Shown: positions 9,314-18,647 of the stretch, piece after piece
Position numbering within the stretch: the stretch's first letter is position 1
How the letters are laid out: every line of letters starts with the position of its first letter
Origin: Jatrophihabitans sp.
GTDB taxonomy: Bacteria; Actinomycetota; Actinomycetes; Mycobacteriales; Jatrophihabitantaceae
Direction of reading: 5' to 3'
DNA length: 64,000 bases
NCBI GenBank assembly: GCA_036389035.1
Contig: DASVQQ010000007.1
Coordinates: 248,001 to 312,000, forward strand
The notes under the pieces: generated by a model
What the model saw: the letters and a program-made list of their open reading frames with translations, nothing else
The model's database searches: none
Told to the model about the DNA's origin: nothing
Program-made: the position numbers and the translations under genes

Positions 9314-10483
9314 CTACCCCGGCGCTCCGGCCAGCGCGTTGCCGACCGCTCGCAAACCTTCCAGGTCGTGCACGTCGGTGGCCAGCGCCGGCACCTGCTG
9401 CTGAGCCACATCTGGATGTGCCGCCCCGAACCGGGCCATCATCGAACGGTCATACCTCGCCGCCTCGTCGTTCTCGGCATGCATCAGCAGCGCGGCCGCC
9501 GTCAGGCGCACGGCCTTGCTCTGATCCGGCGACTCGGCAAGCCGCTCGGCGGCTTCGGCGGCCCGCGCAGCGCTCAGCCCGACCCTGGTCACCCGCATCC
9601 GGTTGAGCACCACGCCGGCCAGCGGCATGTCGTCCTGCTGCAGTCGCTCGACGAAGAAGGACGCCTCCCGTAAGGCATCGGGCTCAGGCGATGCCACTAC
9701 CACGAAAGCGGTTCCGGGAGCCTGGAGCAGCTGGTAGGTCTGCTCGGCCCGCTCCCGGAAGCCGCCGAACATCGTCTCCAGCGAGGCGATGAACGCCGAG
9801 ACGTTGAGCAGCAGGTCATTGCCCAGGATCTTGTTCATGATCCTGGTGAACATCGTGAACGACGCCGAGACCATCTTCAGGTATGCCTTGCCGCCGGCCC
9901 GGGCCGGCGCGGTGAACAGCTTGATCATCCGGCCGTCCAGGAAGCGGCCCAATCGCTGCGGAGCGTCCAGGAAGTCCAGCGCCGAGCGGGACGGCGGGGT
10001 GTCCACCACGATCAGATCCCACTCGCCGTGCTCGACCAGCTGGGCGCGCAGCTGGGAGAGCTTCTCCATCGCCATGTACTCCTGAGTGCCGGCGAACGAG
10101 GCCGACACCGTTTGGTAGAACGGGTTGGCGAAGATCTGCTCGGCCTTGGCAGGGGTGGTGTTGGCGCTGACCACCTCGTCGAAGGTGCGCTTCATGTCCA
10201 GCATCATGGCCAGCAACGCTCCGGAGCTGCCCTCGCCGACGCCCTCCACCACCCGCGGGGTGTTGTCCAGCTCGGTCAGCCCCAGCGCCTGAGCCAGCCG
10301 GCGGGCCGGGTCGATGGTCAGCACCACCACCCGGCGGCCCTGCTCGGCCGCCCGCAGCGCCAGCGCCGCGGCCGTGGTGGTCTTGCCGACCCCGCCGCTG
10401 CCGCAGGTCACCAGCACCTTGAGCTCCGGATCCTTCAGCAGCCGGTCGACGTCGAGCACCGGCGCTTGGGCCCGCGGGCTCAT
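9314..10483 (-). CDS. ArsA/GET3-like ATPase, second of a pair
   Basis: This encodes 389 residues. The deviant Walker A CGSGGVGKTTTAAA lies at about 29-42, followed by switch motifs (VLTIDPARRLAQ, VDTPPSRSALDFL). This is the GET3/ArsA branch of SIMIBI P-loop ATPases, which act as dimers. ATG 10483 overlaps the stop of the upstream ATPase gene by ATGA, so the two are translationally coupled and probably form a heteromer, as proposed for Rv3679/Rv3680 in mycobacteria. A GTG at 10492 could add three residues. No arsenic-binding cysteine set or other ars gene is nearby, so arsenite transport is unlikely. Confidence 0.9.
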   Translation of the reverse strand: MSPRAQAPVLDVDRLLKDPELKVLVTCGSGGVGKTTTAAALALRAAEQGRRVVVLTIDPARRLAQALGLTELDNTPRVVEGVGEGSSGALLAMMLDMKRTFDEVVSANTTPAKAEQIFANPFYQTVSASFAGTQEYMAMEKLSQLRAQLVEHGEWDLIVVDTPPSRSALDFLDAPQRLGRFLDGRMIKLFTAPARAGGKAYLKMVSASFTMFTRIMNKILGNDLLLNVSAFIASLETMFGGFRERAEQTYQLLQAPGTAFVVVASPEPDALREASFFVERLQQDDMPLAGVVLNRMRVTRVGLSAARAAEAAERLAESPDQSKAVRLTAAALLMHAENDEAARYDRSMMARFGAAHPDVAQQQVPALATDVHDLEGLRAVGNALAGAPG

Positions 10484-11433
10484 GCCGACCACGCCCGGAC
10501 GTCGAGGGCCTCGGCCAGCTCGAACAGGCTCCCCAGATCCAGCGGCGGCGGCAGCTCCGGCAACCGGGTGATCGGCGCCCCGGCCTGCTCCAGCTCAGCC
10601 CCGGCCCGGGCCTGCACGTCCTGACGCCGGCCGTAGTCGCGGACCTCGGCCGCCAGCGCGGGCGCCAGCGCCGCGTCCAGCCCGGCCGCGGTGAGCCCCT
10701 CGGCCAGCAGCGCCACTCCCGGCCGGCCGGCCGAGATCAGCGCCGGCCTGGCCCGGTTCACCAGCAGCCGGCCGATCCGGTAACCGGCCGCGCGCAACTC
10801 CGCGGCGGCATCCAGGGTCTCCTGCACCGGCATCTCCTCCAGCAATGTGACGATGTGCACCTGGGTCTGGGCCGAGTGCAGCAGCTCGATGACTCCCTGG
10901 CTCTGCCGGTGGATCGGGCCCATCCTGGCCAGCCCGGCCACCTCGTGGGTGGCCTGCAGGAACGGGGTGATCCGTCCGGTCGGCGGCGCGTCGAGGACCA
11001 CGGCGTCGAAGCTCGGACGGCCGGTGCGCTCGGTGCGGGTCACCGCCTCCTTGACCTTGCCGGTCAGCAGCACGTCCCGCAGCCCCGGCGCGATGGTGGT
11101 CACGAAGTCGATGGCGCCCATCTTGCGCAGCACCGAGCCGGCCCGCTTGATGGAGTAGAACATCTCCAGGTACTCCAGCATCGCGGCCTCGGCATCGACC
11201 GCCAGGCCGACCACCTCACCGCGGCCGGCGGCGGCCAGCCGGGTCTCGGAGTACGGCAACGGCGGCGCGTCGAACAGCTGCGCCAGCCCCTGCCGGCCCT
11301 CCACCTCGACCAGCAGCACGCGCTTGCCCTGCCCGGCCAGCGCCAGCGCCAGCGCGCCGGCGACCGTGGTCTTGCCGGTGCCGCCCTTGCCGGTGACGAC
11401 GTGCAGCCGGGGCGTTTGCTCATCGGTAGCCAC
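10480..11433 (-). CDS. ArsA/GET3-like ATPase, first of a pair
   Basis: This encodes 317 residues from GTG 11433. Walker A is TGKGGTGKTTVAGA at about residues 14-27, and the deviant-Walker signature lysine is present (second K of GKGG). The block VLDAPPTGRI corresponds to switch II. It is the partner of the ATPase downstream, with which it shares a four-base overlap. In M. tuberculosis the equivalent genes Rv3679-Rv3680 are linked to WhiB4 and to stress on glycerol. The product is cytosolic, with no membrane segment. Divergent from the RidA gene with 40 bases between the starts. Confidence 0.9.
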   Translation of the reverse strand: MATDEQTPRLHVVTGKGGTGKTTVAGALALALAGQGKRVLLVEVEGRQGLAQLFDAPPLPYSETRLAAAGRGEVVGLAVDAEAAMLEYLEMFYSIKRAGSVLRKMGAIDFVTTIAPGLRDVLLTGKVKEAVTRTERTGRPSFDAVVLDAPPTGRITPFLQATHEVAGLARMGPIHRQSQGVIELLHSAQTQVHIVTLLEEMPVQETLDAAAELRAAGYRIGRLLVNRARPALISAGRPGVALLAEGLTAAGLDAALAPALAAEVRDYGRRQDVQARAGAELEQAGAPITRLPELPPPLDLGSLFELAEALDVRAWSA

Positions 11434-11473
11434 AAACCCAGCCTACAAACTCTGAGAGGGTAGGTTTCCCGCT

Positions 11474-11944
11474 ATGAACTCCGGTAAAAATTCCGTATCG
11501 CAGCGGCTGGCCGAGTTGGGTATCGAGCTACCCCCCGTGCCGGCCCCGGTGGCCAGCTACATCCCGGCGATCCGCACCGGCCAGCTCGTGTTCACCTCCG
11601 GCCAGGTGCCCCTGGTCGGCGGCGTGTTGCAGGCCACCGGCAAGGTGGGCGCCGAAGTCACGCCCGAGGACGCGGTGGGCTATGCCCGGACCTGCGCGCT
11701 CAACGCGCTGGCGGCGGTGCATGCCCTGGTCGGCATCGACTCGGTCGTCCGGGTGGTCAAGGTGGTCGGCTTCGTCGCCTCTAGCCCCGACTTCACCGGC
11801 CAGCCGGCCGTCGTCAACGGCGCCTCCAACCTGCTCGGCGAGGTGTTCGGCGAAGCCGGCGCGCATGCCCGGTCCGCTGTCGGAGTGACGGCCCTGCCGC
11901 TGGACGCGCCGGTCGAGGTCGAGCTGATCGTCGAGGTCGGTTAG
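11474..11944 (+). CDS. RidA family enamine/imine deaminase
   Basis: This encodes 156 residues. The YjgF/YER057c/UK114 fold is shown by YIPAIRTGQLVFTSGQVPL near residue 30, a central block with NALAAVHALVG, and the C-terminal VELIVEVG end. The family hydrolyses reactive enamines and imines released by PLP enzymes such as threonine dehydratase, protecting other PLP enzymes. The longer bacterial type (about 155 residues, as Rv3678c) often lacks the catalytic arginine of true RidA; here the usual arginine block near the C-terminus reads ARSAVGVTALP, with Arg in a similar position. Followed after two bases by a NUDIX gene. Confidence 0.88.
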   Translation: MNSGKNSVSQRLAELGIELPPVPAPVASYIPAIRTGQLVFTSGQVPLVGGVLQATGKVGAEVTPEDAVGYARTCALNALAAVHALVGIDSVVRVVKVVGFVASSPDFTGQPAVVNGASNLLGEVFGEAGAHARSAVGVTALPLDAPVEVELIVEVG

Positions 11945-11946
11945 CC

Positions 11947-12693
11947 ATGACCGGACCGGGCAGCAGCCGGCCCGGCTTCCCGGCAGAGCGAGGATTGCGC
12001 GAGGACCCGAGCGGCGCCGCCGCCGTCCGAGAGGCAGCCACCGTGATGCTGCTGCGCGACGGCCCGGACGGGCTGCAGACCTGGATGCTGCGCCGGGTCC
12101 CCAAGATGGCCTTCGCCCCCGGCATGTCGGTGTTCCCCGGCGGCGGGGTGGATCCGGCGGACGCCCTCGGGCCGGTTCCGGCCACCGCCGCCGCGGTCGC
12201 CGAGCAGTTTGACACCACCGTCGAGCACGCCGCGACGCTGCTGCGCGCCGCCGGCCGCGAGCTGATGGAGGAGACCGACGTCCGGCTGCCGTTGGAGGCG
12301 CTGCGGCCCTGGGCGCGCTGGATCACTCCGGAGGTGGAGCCGCGCCGCTACGACACCTACTTCTTCGTGGCTGCCGTGCCGGACGAGGCCACCGCCGCCG
12401 CCGTCACCAGTGAGGCCTCGCATGCCGACTGGATCTCGGTGGCCCAGGCGCTGGCCGAGTACGAGCGCGACGAGCGCCCGATGCTGCCGCCGACCGTGGT
12501 GAACCTGAGCGAGCTCGCCAGCATGCCGAGCGCGGCGGCGGTGCTGGACTCGGCCGCGGCCCGGGTGGTGCGCCCGATCCAGCCGAGCTTCCGGCGGAAC
12601 GAGTCGGGCACCTGGTGCGCCGACCTGGGCGGTGGCCGGCTGCTGCCGCTGCCGGCCTCCTTCCGGCGCTCGTCGGGCGGAGTGCTGCCGTGA
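11947..12693 (+). CDS. NUDIX hydrolase
   Basis: This encodes 248 residues. The NUDIX region begins at MLLRDGPDGLQTWMLRRV and includes the FPGGGVDPADA block. The helix normally carrying REUXEE reads RAAGRELMEETDVRL, displaced from the Gly by an insert of about 40 residues, as in the NUDT19-like/actinobacterial branch. The acidic EE pair should bind the metal. Long inserts of this type are common in NUDIX hydrolases acting on CoA or nucleotide derivatives, but the substrate cannot be told. The gene sits tightly between the RidA gene (two-base gap) and the metallo-hydrolase gene (four-base overlap), forming a three-gene operon. Confidence 0.88.
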   Translation: MTGPGSSRPGFPAERGLREDPSGAAAVREAATVMLLRDGPDGLQTWMLRRVPKMAFAPGMSVFPGGGVDPADALGPVPATAAAVAEQFDTTVEHAATLLRAAGRELMEETDVRLPLEALRPWARWITPEVEPRRYDTYFFVAAVPDEATAAAVTSEASHADWISVAQALAEYERDERPMLPPTVVNLSELASMPSAAAVLDSAAARVVRPIQPSFRRNESGTWCADLGGGRLLPLPASFRRSSGGVLP

Positions 12694-13484
12694 GCCTGGC
12701 CTACGAGCAGTTTCGCCAGGTAACCCCGCTGGCCGGGGTCGTGCTGGCGGACAACCCCTCGGCGATGACCCTGGACGGCACCAACACCTGGCTGCTGCGC
12801 GACGAGCCGAGCCGGCGGCAGGCGGTGGTGGTGGACCCGGGGCCGGCCGATGACAGGCACCTGGACACCGTGGTGCGGGCGGCCGGGTCGGTGCCGCTGA
12901 TCCTGCTCACCCACGGCCATGCCGACCACTCCGAAGGCGCCCGGCGGCTGCACGAGCTCACCGGGGCGCCCGTGCTGGCGCTGGACCCGGCCCACCGCTA
13001 CGGCGCCGAGGGGGTGGCCGAGGGCGCGGTCCTGAACGGGGCCGGCGTGCAGATCAAGGTGTGGGCCACCCCCGGTCACACCTCGGACTCGCTGTCGTTC
13101 GTGGTGCCCGGCGACGGTCCTGCGGTGGCGGTGCTGACCGGCGACACGATCCTGGGCCGGGGCAGCACGGTGGTGGCCCATCCCGACGGCGTGCTCGCCG
13201 ACTACCTGGCCTCGCTGCGCCGGCTGGCCACCCTGGAGGGGGTGACGGTGCTGCCCGGCCACGGTCCGGAACTGGCCGACGCCGGGGCGGCCGCTCGGGG
13301 CTATCTGGCACATCGGGAGCAGCGGCTGGCCCAGGTTCGCCAGGCGCTGGCCGACGGCGGTCCCGAGCTGAGCGCGATGGACGTGGTGCGGCGGGTGTAC
13401 GCCGACGTCGACCCGGCGCTGTGGCCGGCCGCCGAATGGTCGGTCCAGGCGCAGCTGGCCTACCTGCGGGCCGAGGGCTCCTGA
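12690..13484 (+). CDS. Metallo-beta-lactamase-fold hydrolase
   Basis: This encodes 264 residues from GTG 12690, which overlaps the NUDIX stop as GTGA. The zinc motif [10 protein letters not shown] (about residue 73) is the HxHxDH signature. A further His occurs in TPGHTSDSL, an Asp in LTGDTILG, and a last His in LPGHGPEL. These make a complete binuclear site. A C-terminal domain of about 70 residues resembles the LACTB2/winged-helix tail ([14 protein letters not shown]). It corresponds to Rv3677c, next to Crp. The family includes RNases and glyoxalase II-like hydrolases, and the exact substrate is unknown. Confidence 0.9.
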   Translation: MSLAYEQFRQVTPLAGVVLADNPSAMTLDGTNTWLLRDEPSRRQAVVVDPGPADDRHLDTVVRAAGSVPLILLTHGHADHSEGARRLHELTGAPVLALDPAHRYGAEGVAEGAVLNGAGVQIKVWATPGHTSDSLSFVVPGDGPAVAVLTGDTILGRGSTVVAHPDGVLADYLASLRRLATLEGVTVLPGHGPELADAGAAARGYLAHREQRLAQVRQALADGGPELSAMDVVRRVYADVDPALWPAAEWSVQAQLAYLRAEGS

Positions 13485-13530
13485 GCCGGCTTGCTGGTGG
13501 CTGACTCAGGCAGGGGTTAGCGAGCTCGGT

Positions 13531-14205
13531 TCAGCGAGCCCGGCGGGCCAGCCGCTCGCGATCCAGGATGACCACGCTCTTGCCCTCGAGCCGAAGCCAA
13601 CCACGCTGGGCGAAGTCGGCCAGCGCCTTGTTCACGGTCTCGCGAGAGGCGCCGACCAGCTGCGCCAGCTCTTCCTGGGTGAGGTCGTGGGTCACCCGCA
13701 GCTGGCCGCCGTCCACCGAGCCGAACCGTTGCGCCAGCTGCAGCAACTGCTTGGCGACCCGGCCCGGGACGTCGACGAAGATCAGGTCGGCGAGCATGGT
13801 GTTGGTCCGCCGCAGCCGGCGAGCCACCACCCGCAGCAGTTGCAGCGCGATCTGGGGACGCTCGGTGATCCAGTCGGTGAGCGCGGCCTTGGGCAGCCGG
13901 GCCACCCTGGCGTCGGTGACCACCACCGCGGTGGCGGTGCGCGGGCCGGGGTCGAACAGCGACAGCTCTCCGAACTGGTCCGCCGGGCCCATCACGGCCA
14001 CCAGGTTCTCGCGCCCGTCGGAGGATCTGCGGCCGAGCTTCACCTTGCCGGTCAGCACGATGTAGAGGCTGTCACCGGCTTCTCCCTCGTTGAAGAGGAT
14101 GGTGCCCCGGGGCGCATCGAAGATCTCGAACTGGCTGCCCAGCGCCTCGACATCCGCCGGGTCGACGCCTTGGAACAATCCGGCCCTGCGGAGCACCTCG
14201 TCCAC
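13531..14205 (-). CDS. crp: Crp/Fnr-family cAMP-responsive regulator
   Basis: This encodes 224 residues. The N-terminal cyclic-nucleotide domain contains the roll block [16 protein letters not shown] and the phosphate-binding cassette [17 protein letters not shown], with Glu, Arg and Thr in the positions that bind cAMP. The C-terminal winged helix has the recognition helix [17 protein letters not shown]. It is the orthologue of M. tuberculosis Crp (Rv3676) by sequence and by its place between the Rv3677c-type hydrolase and nth. It should bind TGTGA-N6-TCACA-type sites. It converges with the upstream operon, with 46 bases between stops. Confidence 0.94.
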   Translation of the reverse strand: MDEVLRRAGLFQGVDPADVEALGSQFEIFDAPRGTILFNEGEAGDSLYIVLTGKVKLGRRSSDGRENLVAVMGPADQFGELSLFDPGPRTATAVVVTDARVARLPKAALTDWITERPQIALQLLRVVARRLRRTNTMLADLIFVDVPGRVAKQLLQLAQRFGSVDGGQLRVTHDLTQEELAQLVGASRETVNKALADFAQRGWLRLEGKSVVILDRERLARRAR

Positions 14206-14324
14206 GCCAGCTCCCTCTCATCGCTTCACGCACACCTTGCGCCGGATTGTAGGGGGTGGCACCGGTCACGCACCGGCGACCCGCGCCCGGGGGCACGATC
14301 GGATCGCCGGCCAGCCGCGGCTGG

Positions 14325-14558
14325 CTACTGGTGCCGGTTGCGCCGGCCGCGTCGCCGCAGCCGGGACCGGAACCGCGACATCGCGCTCTCAGGCCCTTCC
14401 ACCACGAGGGTGCTGAGCTCCTCGGGAGAGGCGTTCTCGAGAAAGTCCTCGACCTCGCGCTCGAGGGCTACCCGGGTCAGCGGCTCCTCGATGCGCTCCA
14501 TGACGAGCATGAAGATCAGCAGAAGCACCGGAAACAGCAACACCAGAAATCCGATCAT
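14325..14558 (-). CDS. Small single-pass membrane protein
   Basis: This encodes 77 residues from ATG 14558. One N-terminal membrane helix ([19 protein letters not shown]) is followed by an acidic amphipathic helix ([20 protein letters not shown]) and a very basic tail with alternating Arg. Small proteins of this kind sit between crp and nth in many actinomycetes. Function is unknown. The gene is divergent from nth, with the starts 34 bases apart, so the two promoters overlap. Confidence 0.75.
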   Translation of the reverse strand: MIGFLVLLFPVLLLIFMLVMERIEEPLTRVALEREVEDFLENASPEELSTLVVEGPESAMSRFRSRLRRRGRRNRHQ

Positions 14559-14592
14559 GGTGATGTCATTGTGCCCCAATAAACTATCCGGT

Positions 14593-15336
14593 GTGGGAAC
14601 CACTACGGCTGCAGCCGTTCGCCTGGAAACTCCGCTCGCCCTGACCCGACGGGCCCGACGCATCAACAAGGAGCTGGGACAGCTCTACCCGAACGCGCAC
14701 TGCGAACTGAACTTCAGCAACCCGCTGGAGCTCTCGGTCGCCACGATCCTGTCGGCGCAGTGCACCGACAAGAAGGTCAACGAAGTGACGCCGGCCGTCT
14801 TCGCCAAGTACCCCGACGCGGCCGCCTACGCCGGGGCGGTGCGCGAGGAGCTCGAGGAGTTGATCCACCCGACCGGCTTCTTCCGCGCCAAGACCAACAA
14901 CCTGATCAACCTCGGCCGGCAGCTCGTGGAGCGCTATGACGGCCAGGTGCCGGCCAGCCTGGAGGCGCTGGTCACGCTGCCCGGCTTCGGACGCAAGACA
15001 GCCAACGTCGTGCTCGGCAACGCCTTCGGCATACCCGGCATCACCGTCGACACCCATTTCCTGCGACTGTCCCAGCGCTGGGGGTGGACTGCCAACACCG
15101 ATCCGGTGAAGATCGAGGCCGAGGTCGCGGCGCTGATCCCGCGCCAGGACTGGACGATCATGTCGCACCGGGTGATCTGGCACGGCCGCCGGATGTGCCA
15201 TGCCCGCCGGCCCGCCTGCGGGGTCTGCCCGATCGCCCGGCTCTGCCCGTCGGCAGGCATCGGCGAGCAGAATCCGGTGGCGGCGGCCAAACTGGTCAAG
15301 AGCCCGTCCCAGGTGGATCCCGAGCTCACCGGGTGA
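14593..15336 (+). CDS. nth: Endonuclease III (DNA glycosylase/AP lyase)
   Basis: This encodes 247 residues from GTG 14593; the much longer open frame upstream is antisense to crp. The helix-hairpin-helix [12 protein letters not shown] contains the catalytic lysine, and the catalytic Asp is in TVDTHFLR. The C-terminal 4Fe-4S cluster is C-x6-C-x2-C-x5-C ([17 protein letters not shown]). It removes oxidised pyrimidines and nicks abasic sites. An AAACT hexamer-like -10 lies close before the GTG, so the mRNA may be leaderless. The next gene overlaps its stop as GTGA. Confidence 0.95.
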   Translation: MGTTTAAAVRLETPLALTRRARRINKELGQLYPNAHCELNFSNPLELSVATILSAQCTDKKVNEVTPAVFAKYPDAAAYAGAVREELEELIHPTGFFRAKTNNLINLGRQLVERYDGQVPASLEALVTLPGFGRKTANVVLGNAFGIPGITVDTHFLRLSQRWGWTANTDPVKIEAEVAALIPRQDWTIMSHRVIWHGRRMCHARRPACGVCPIARLCPSAGIGEQNPVAAAKLVKSPSQVDPELTG

Positions 15337-16013
15337 GCCGGCCGGCTGGTAACGCCACCGGCGCGGTGACGGCGCCGCACTGGCTGAGCCCGTTGCTGCT
15401 GGCCCTGGACTCGGTGCAGGCCGGCGAGCTGTCCCAGTTCACCCCGCCCAGCGACGGCAGCGGCAGGCACTCCGCGGTGCTGATCCTGTTCTCGCCCGGC
15501 GCGGACCCCTCAGCCGAGACGGCCGCCGAAGCCGACGTGCTGCTGATCCAGCGCTCGGCCACCATGCGCAGCCACGCCGGCCAGGTCGCCTTTCCGGGCG
15601 GGGCCACCGACCCGCAGGACGCATCGGCCAGCGCCACGGCGCTGCGCGAGGCGGCCGAGGAGGTCGGGTTGCGGCCGGACACCGTGGACGTGCTGGCCGA
15701 GCTGCCGGCACTGTGGCTGCCGCCGTCCGGCTTCGTGGTGACCCCGGTGCTCGGCTACTGGCGCAGCCCGCATCCGGTCGGAGTGGTCGATGAGGCCGAG
15801 GTGGCCAGCGTCCACCGGGTGCGGCTGGGCGAGCTGCTGCTGCCGGCCAACCGGTTCACCGTGCGGCACCCGTCCGGTTACAACGGCCCGGGCTTCGGCG
15901 TCGACGGCCTGTTCGTCTGGGGCTTCACCGCCGGCCTGCTGGACCGGTTGCTGCGCCTGGCCGGGTGGGAGCAGCCGTGGGACCGTGCGCAGGTCCGGCC
16001 GCTGCCGGTCTAG
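15333..16013 (+). CDS. CoA pyrophosphatase-type NUDIX hydrolase
   Basis: This encodes 226 residues, starting with the GTG that overlaps the nth stop. The NUDIX box runs from [12 protein letters not shown] to REAAEEVGL; the first conserved Glu of the box is Asp here. The blocks [19 protein letters not shown] and [20 protein letters not shown] are typical of the CoA-diphosphatase branch (UPF0035, YeaB/NudL type), which splits CoA into 4'-phosphopantetheine and 3',5'-ADP. It matches Rv3672c in the mycobacterial order. The Rv3673c-type thioredoxin gene that normally lies between nth and this gene is absent. Confidence 0.9.
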   Translation: MSRPAGNATGAVTAPHWLSPLLLALDSVQAGELSQFTPPSDGSGRHSAVLILFSPGADPSAETAAEADVLLIQRSATMRSHAGQVAFPGGATDPQDASASATALREAAEEVGLRPDTVDVLAELPALWLPPSGFVVTPVLGYWRSPHPVGVVDEAEVASVHRVRLGELLLPANRFTVRHPSGYNGPGFGVDGLFVWGFTAGLLDRLLRLAGWEQPWDRAQVRPLPV

Positions 16014-16045
16014 CTCGCACAGCCGGGCCAGGTACGGTCGCTTCC

Positions 16046-16507
16046 GTGCTGATGCTTCGACCGGCCAGACTCGGCGCGCGTGGACGCCGCGTTCCGGTAG
16101 TGACGAGAGCGGTGTCGATGAGCGCGTCGCTGCTACTGCTGGCACCGCTGGCCGGCTGCCAGACCAAGTCGGCGATCGAGCGCAACCCGCACGTCGGTTC
16201 GACCACCGCCTCGGTGACGGCCGGGACGCAGGAGGTGGTGATCACCACCGACGAGGACTACCGGTTCACGCCCACGACCATCACCGTGCATCCCGGCAAG
16301 GTACGCATCACCCTCAAGCATGTCGGCACCGGCGCTCCGCACGACTGGTCGTTGGTCGACTTCCCGGCAAACTACGTCCCGCTGGTCTCGGGCGGCCAGA
16401 CCAAATCAGTGGAATTCCTCGCGCCCGCCCCGGGAACGTATAAATTCGTCTGCACCATTCATGTCCCGCAGGGACAAACGGGCACCCTCGTCGTGCTGCC
16501 GAACTGA
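16046..16507 (+). CDS. Cupredoxin-like lipoprotein with glutamine in the axial-ligand position
   Basis: This encodes 153 residues from GTG 16046, which lies seven bases after a TACGGT hexamer, so it is probably leaderless; ATG 16052 is the alternative. The signal peptide ends in a lipobox (PLAGC), so the protein should be a lipoprotein on the outer face of the membrane. The mature part is a single cupredoxin domain. The copper ligands would be His in GAPHDWS, Cys in FVCTIH and the His three residues later. The place of the usual axial Met (GMxG) is taken by Gln (GQTG), as in stellacyanins. It sits between the CoA NUDIX and marP genes, 17 bases before marP. Confidence 0.82.
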   Translation: MLMLRPARLGARGRRVPVVTRAVSMSASLLLLAPLAGCQTKSAIERNPHVGSTTASVTAGTQEVVITTDEDYRFTPTTITVHPGKVRITLKHVGTGAPHDWSLVDFPANYVPLVSGGQTKSVEFLAPAPGTYKFVCTIHVPQGQTGTLVVLPN

Positions 16508-16524
16508 GGAGGTCCGCCCCAGCG

Positions 16525-17709
16525 GTGAAGCCGGACCTGCTCGACCTGATCCTGCTGGTGGTGATCGGCTGCTACGCCGTCGGCGGTTTTCGCAACGGCG
16601 CGTTGCTGGGCGGCCTGTCCTTCGCCGGTTTCTTCGGCGGCGCCGCGCTGGGCGCCCAGCTGGCCAGGCCGCTGGGCCGGACGCTGGCCGACGGCGCGGC
16701 ACAGGTGCCGGTCGCGATCGTCTGCGTGCTGTTCTTCGCCATGCTCGGTCAGCTGATCGCGATCTGGGTGGGCGGCCGGCTGCGCTCGAAGGTGACCTGG
16801 AGCCCGGCCCGCCAGCTGGACCGGGTGGTGGGAGCGCTGTTCTCGGTGATGGCGGTGCTGCTCGTGGCCTGGATGGTCGCGCTGCCGGTGGCGTTCGCGC
16901 CGTTCCCGACGCTGTCTGACCAGGTGCGCCGCTCGGTGACCATCCGGGCGGTGGACGACACGTTGCCCGACAGCGTCCGCAACCTCTACAGCTCGCTGCG
17001 CCGGTTCGTCGACCGCAGCGGCTTTCCGCAGGTCTTCGGCGCCCTGCAGCCGACCCGCATCGTCGACGTGCCGCCCGCCGACCCGGCGCTGCTGCGGTCC
17101 GAGGCGGTGGCGACGGTCCGGGACTCGGTGCTCAAGGTGCGCGCGGTGGCGCTGTCCTGTGACCGGGGGATGGAGGGCTCCAGCGTCGTCTACGCCCCGG
17201 AGCGGGTGCTGACCAACGCCCACGTGGTGGCCGGAGCCGACCAGGTCAAGGTCGAGACCGGCCGCGGCCGGCTGAGCGCCCACGTGGTGGTGTTCGACCC
17301 GGGCCGTGACATCGCGGTGCTGTGGGTGCCGGGGCTGAAACCAGCGCCGCTGAAGCTGTCCGGGGTTCCGGCCAGCTCAGGCCAGGACGCCATCGTGCTC
17401 GGCTACCCCGAGGACGGCCCGTTCGACGTGCGGCCGGCCCGGGTCCGGGACCGGGAGCTGATCTCCGGCCGCGACATCTATGGTCAGGTCTCGGTGGACC
17501 GCGACATCTACACGATCAGGTCGGTGGTGCGCTCCGGCAACTCCGGCGGCCCGCTGATCGCCACCGACGGCTCCGTCCTGGGCATCGTGTTCGCCTCGGC
17601 CCTGGACTCCGCCGACACCGCCTTCGTGCTGACCGCCGACGAGGTCACCGATGCCGCCAACGCGGGCCGGCGCGCGACCAAGCCGGTAGACACCGGCGCC
17701 TGCAGCTAG
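16525..17709 (+). CDS. marP: MarP-type membrane serine protease
   Basis: This encodes 394 residues from GTG 16525 after GAGGAGG. Four N-terminal membrane helices form the CvpA (colicin V production) domain (about 1-130). A periplasmic trypsin-like domain follows, with the triad His233 (TNAHVV), Asp262 (GRDIAVLW) and Ser340 (SGNSGGPL). Two cysteines that frame the protease domain (SCDRGMEG and the C-terminal TGACS) fit the disulfide that stabilises the mycobacterial enzyme. MarP (Rv3671c) is needed for acid and oxidative stress resistance and acts on cell-wall hydrolases. It converges with the hydrolase gene, with five bases between the stops. Confidence 0.94.
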   Translation: MKPDLLDLILLVVIGCYAVGGFRNGALLGGLSFAGFFGGAALGAQLARPLGRTLADGAAQVPVAIVCVLFFAMLGQLIAIWVGGRLRSKVTWSPARQLDRVVGALFSVMAVLLVAWMVALPVAFAPFPTLSDQVRRSVTIRAVDDTLPDSVRNLYSSLRRFVDRSGFPQVFGALQPTRIVDVPPADPALLRSEAVATVRDSVLKVRAVALSCDRGMEGSSVVYAPERVLTNAHVVAGADQVKVETGRGRLSAHVVVFDPGRDIAVLWVPGLKPAPLKLSGVPASSGQDAIVLGYPEDGPFDVRPARVRDRELISGRDIYGQVSVDRDIYTIRSVVRSGNSGGPLIATDGSVLGIVFASALDSADTAFVLTADEVTDAANAGRRATKPVDTGACS

Positions 17710-17714
17710 CCGGC

Positions 17715-18638
17715 TCAGCCGAGTTTGGCCCACCGGATCAGCTCGTCGGAGACCCGCTCGGGGCTCTCGTGCTGCGGAAAGTGCCCGACCGCGTCCAGCA
17801 GCCGCCACTCGTAGTCGGCCGAGACGTGCCGCGACGAGCCCTGCGCGGTGGAGGGCAGCACGCACCGGTCCAGCTCGCCGTGCAGCTGCAGGACCGGGGT
17901 GCTGATGGGCTGGCGCATCGAGCGGGCGTAGGCACGACCGTCCGGGCGGGGCAGTGACCGGACCGCCCAGCGGAAGAACTCCAGGGAGCAGTGCGCCACC
18001 GGATGGATCCGCATCGCCTCGGCGTACCGGCTGATCGTGGCGGGGTAGCTCGCGCTGCTACGCCAGCGCGGGCCCGACCAGGCGTCGAACAGCTGCTGCA
18101 GGAACGCCGAGTCCTCGGTGAGCAGCCGCTCACCGAGCCGGGGCACCTGGAACTTGCCCAGCGCGTAGGCCGAGGCATGCCGCTGGCCCTTGCGGTCATA
18201 GAGCACCGCCTGCCGCAGTCGCAGCGGGTGGGCCGCGCCGAGCACCGCGATCCGGCGAACCACCTGAGGATGCTGGGCGGCCATCGTCCAGGCCAGCAGC
18301 CCGCCGACGTCGTTGCCGACGATCACCGCGTCCTGCTCGCCGAGCGCGGTCACCAGCTGGGCGATGTCAGCGGCCATGGTGGTGGCGTCATAGCCTCGCG
18401 GCGGCTTGTCGGAGGCCCCGTAGCCACGCAGGTCCACCGCGACGGCGCGGTAACCGGCATCGGCCAGGTCGATCAGCTGCCGGGACCAGGTCCACCAGAA
18501 GGTCGGCATCCCGTGCAGCAGCAACACCAGCGGGCCGGCGCCGGCCTCGGTGACGTGCAGCGCGATTCCGTTGGCCCGGATGGTGCGGTGCGTCCATGGT
18601 CCGTCGATCAGGACGACGGACTCGTCAGGTCTGTTCAA
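17715..18638 (-). CDS. ephE: Alpha/beta hydrolase, epoxide-hydrolase-like
   Basis: This encodes 307 residues. The oxyanion-hole motif HGMPTFWWTW and the nucleophile elbow GNDVGG contain Asp as nucleophile, as in epoxide hydrolases and haloalkane dehalogenases rather than esterases. The C-terminal His lies in AVGHFPQHE, and an acid in the block LDRCVLP. The cap domain lies at about 140-220 and contains a Tyr-rich region. By order it matches Rv3670 (ephE), beside marP. The dehalogenase option cannot be excluded, but the halide-binding Trp next to the nucleophile is absent, so epoxide hydrolysis is preferred. Confidence 0.88.
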   Translation of the reverse strand: MNRPDESVVLIDGPWTHRTIRANGIALHVTEAGAGPLVLLLHGMPTFWWTWSRQLIDLADAGYRAVAVDLRGYGASDKPPRGYDATTMAADIAQLVTALGEQDAVIVGNDVGGLLAWTMAAQHPQVVRRIAVLGAAHPLRLRQAVLYDRKGQRHASAYALGKFQVPRLGERLLTEDSAFLQQLFDAWSGPRWRSSASYPATISRYAEAMRIHPVAHCSLEFFRWAVRSLPRPDGRAYARSMRQPISTPVLQLHGELDRCVLPSTAQGSSRHVSADYEWRLLDAVGHFPQHESPERVSDELIRWAKLG

Positions 18639-18647
18639 CGTCGGCGG

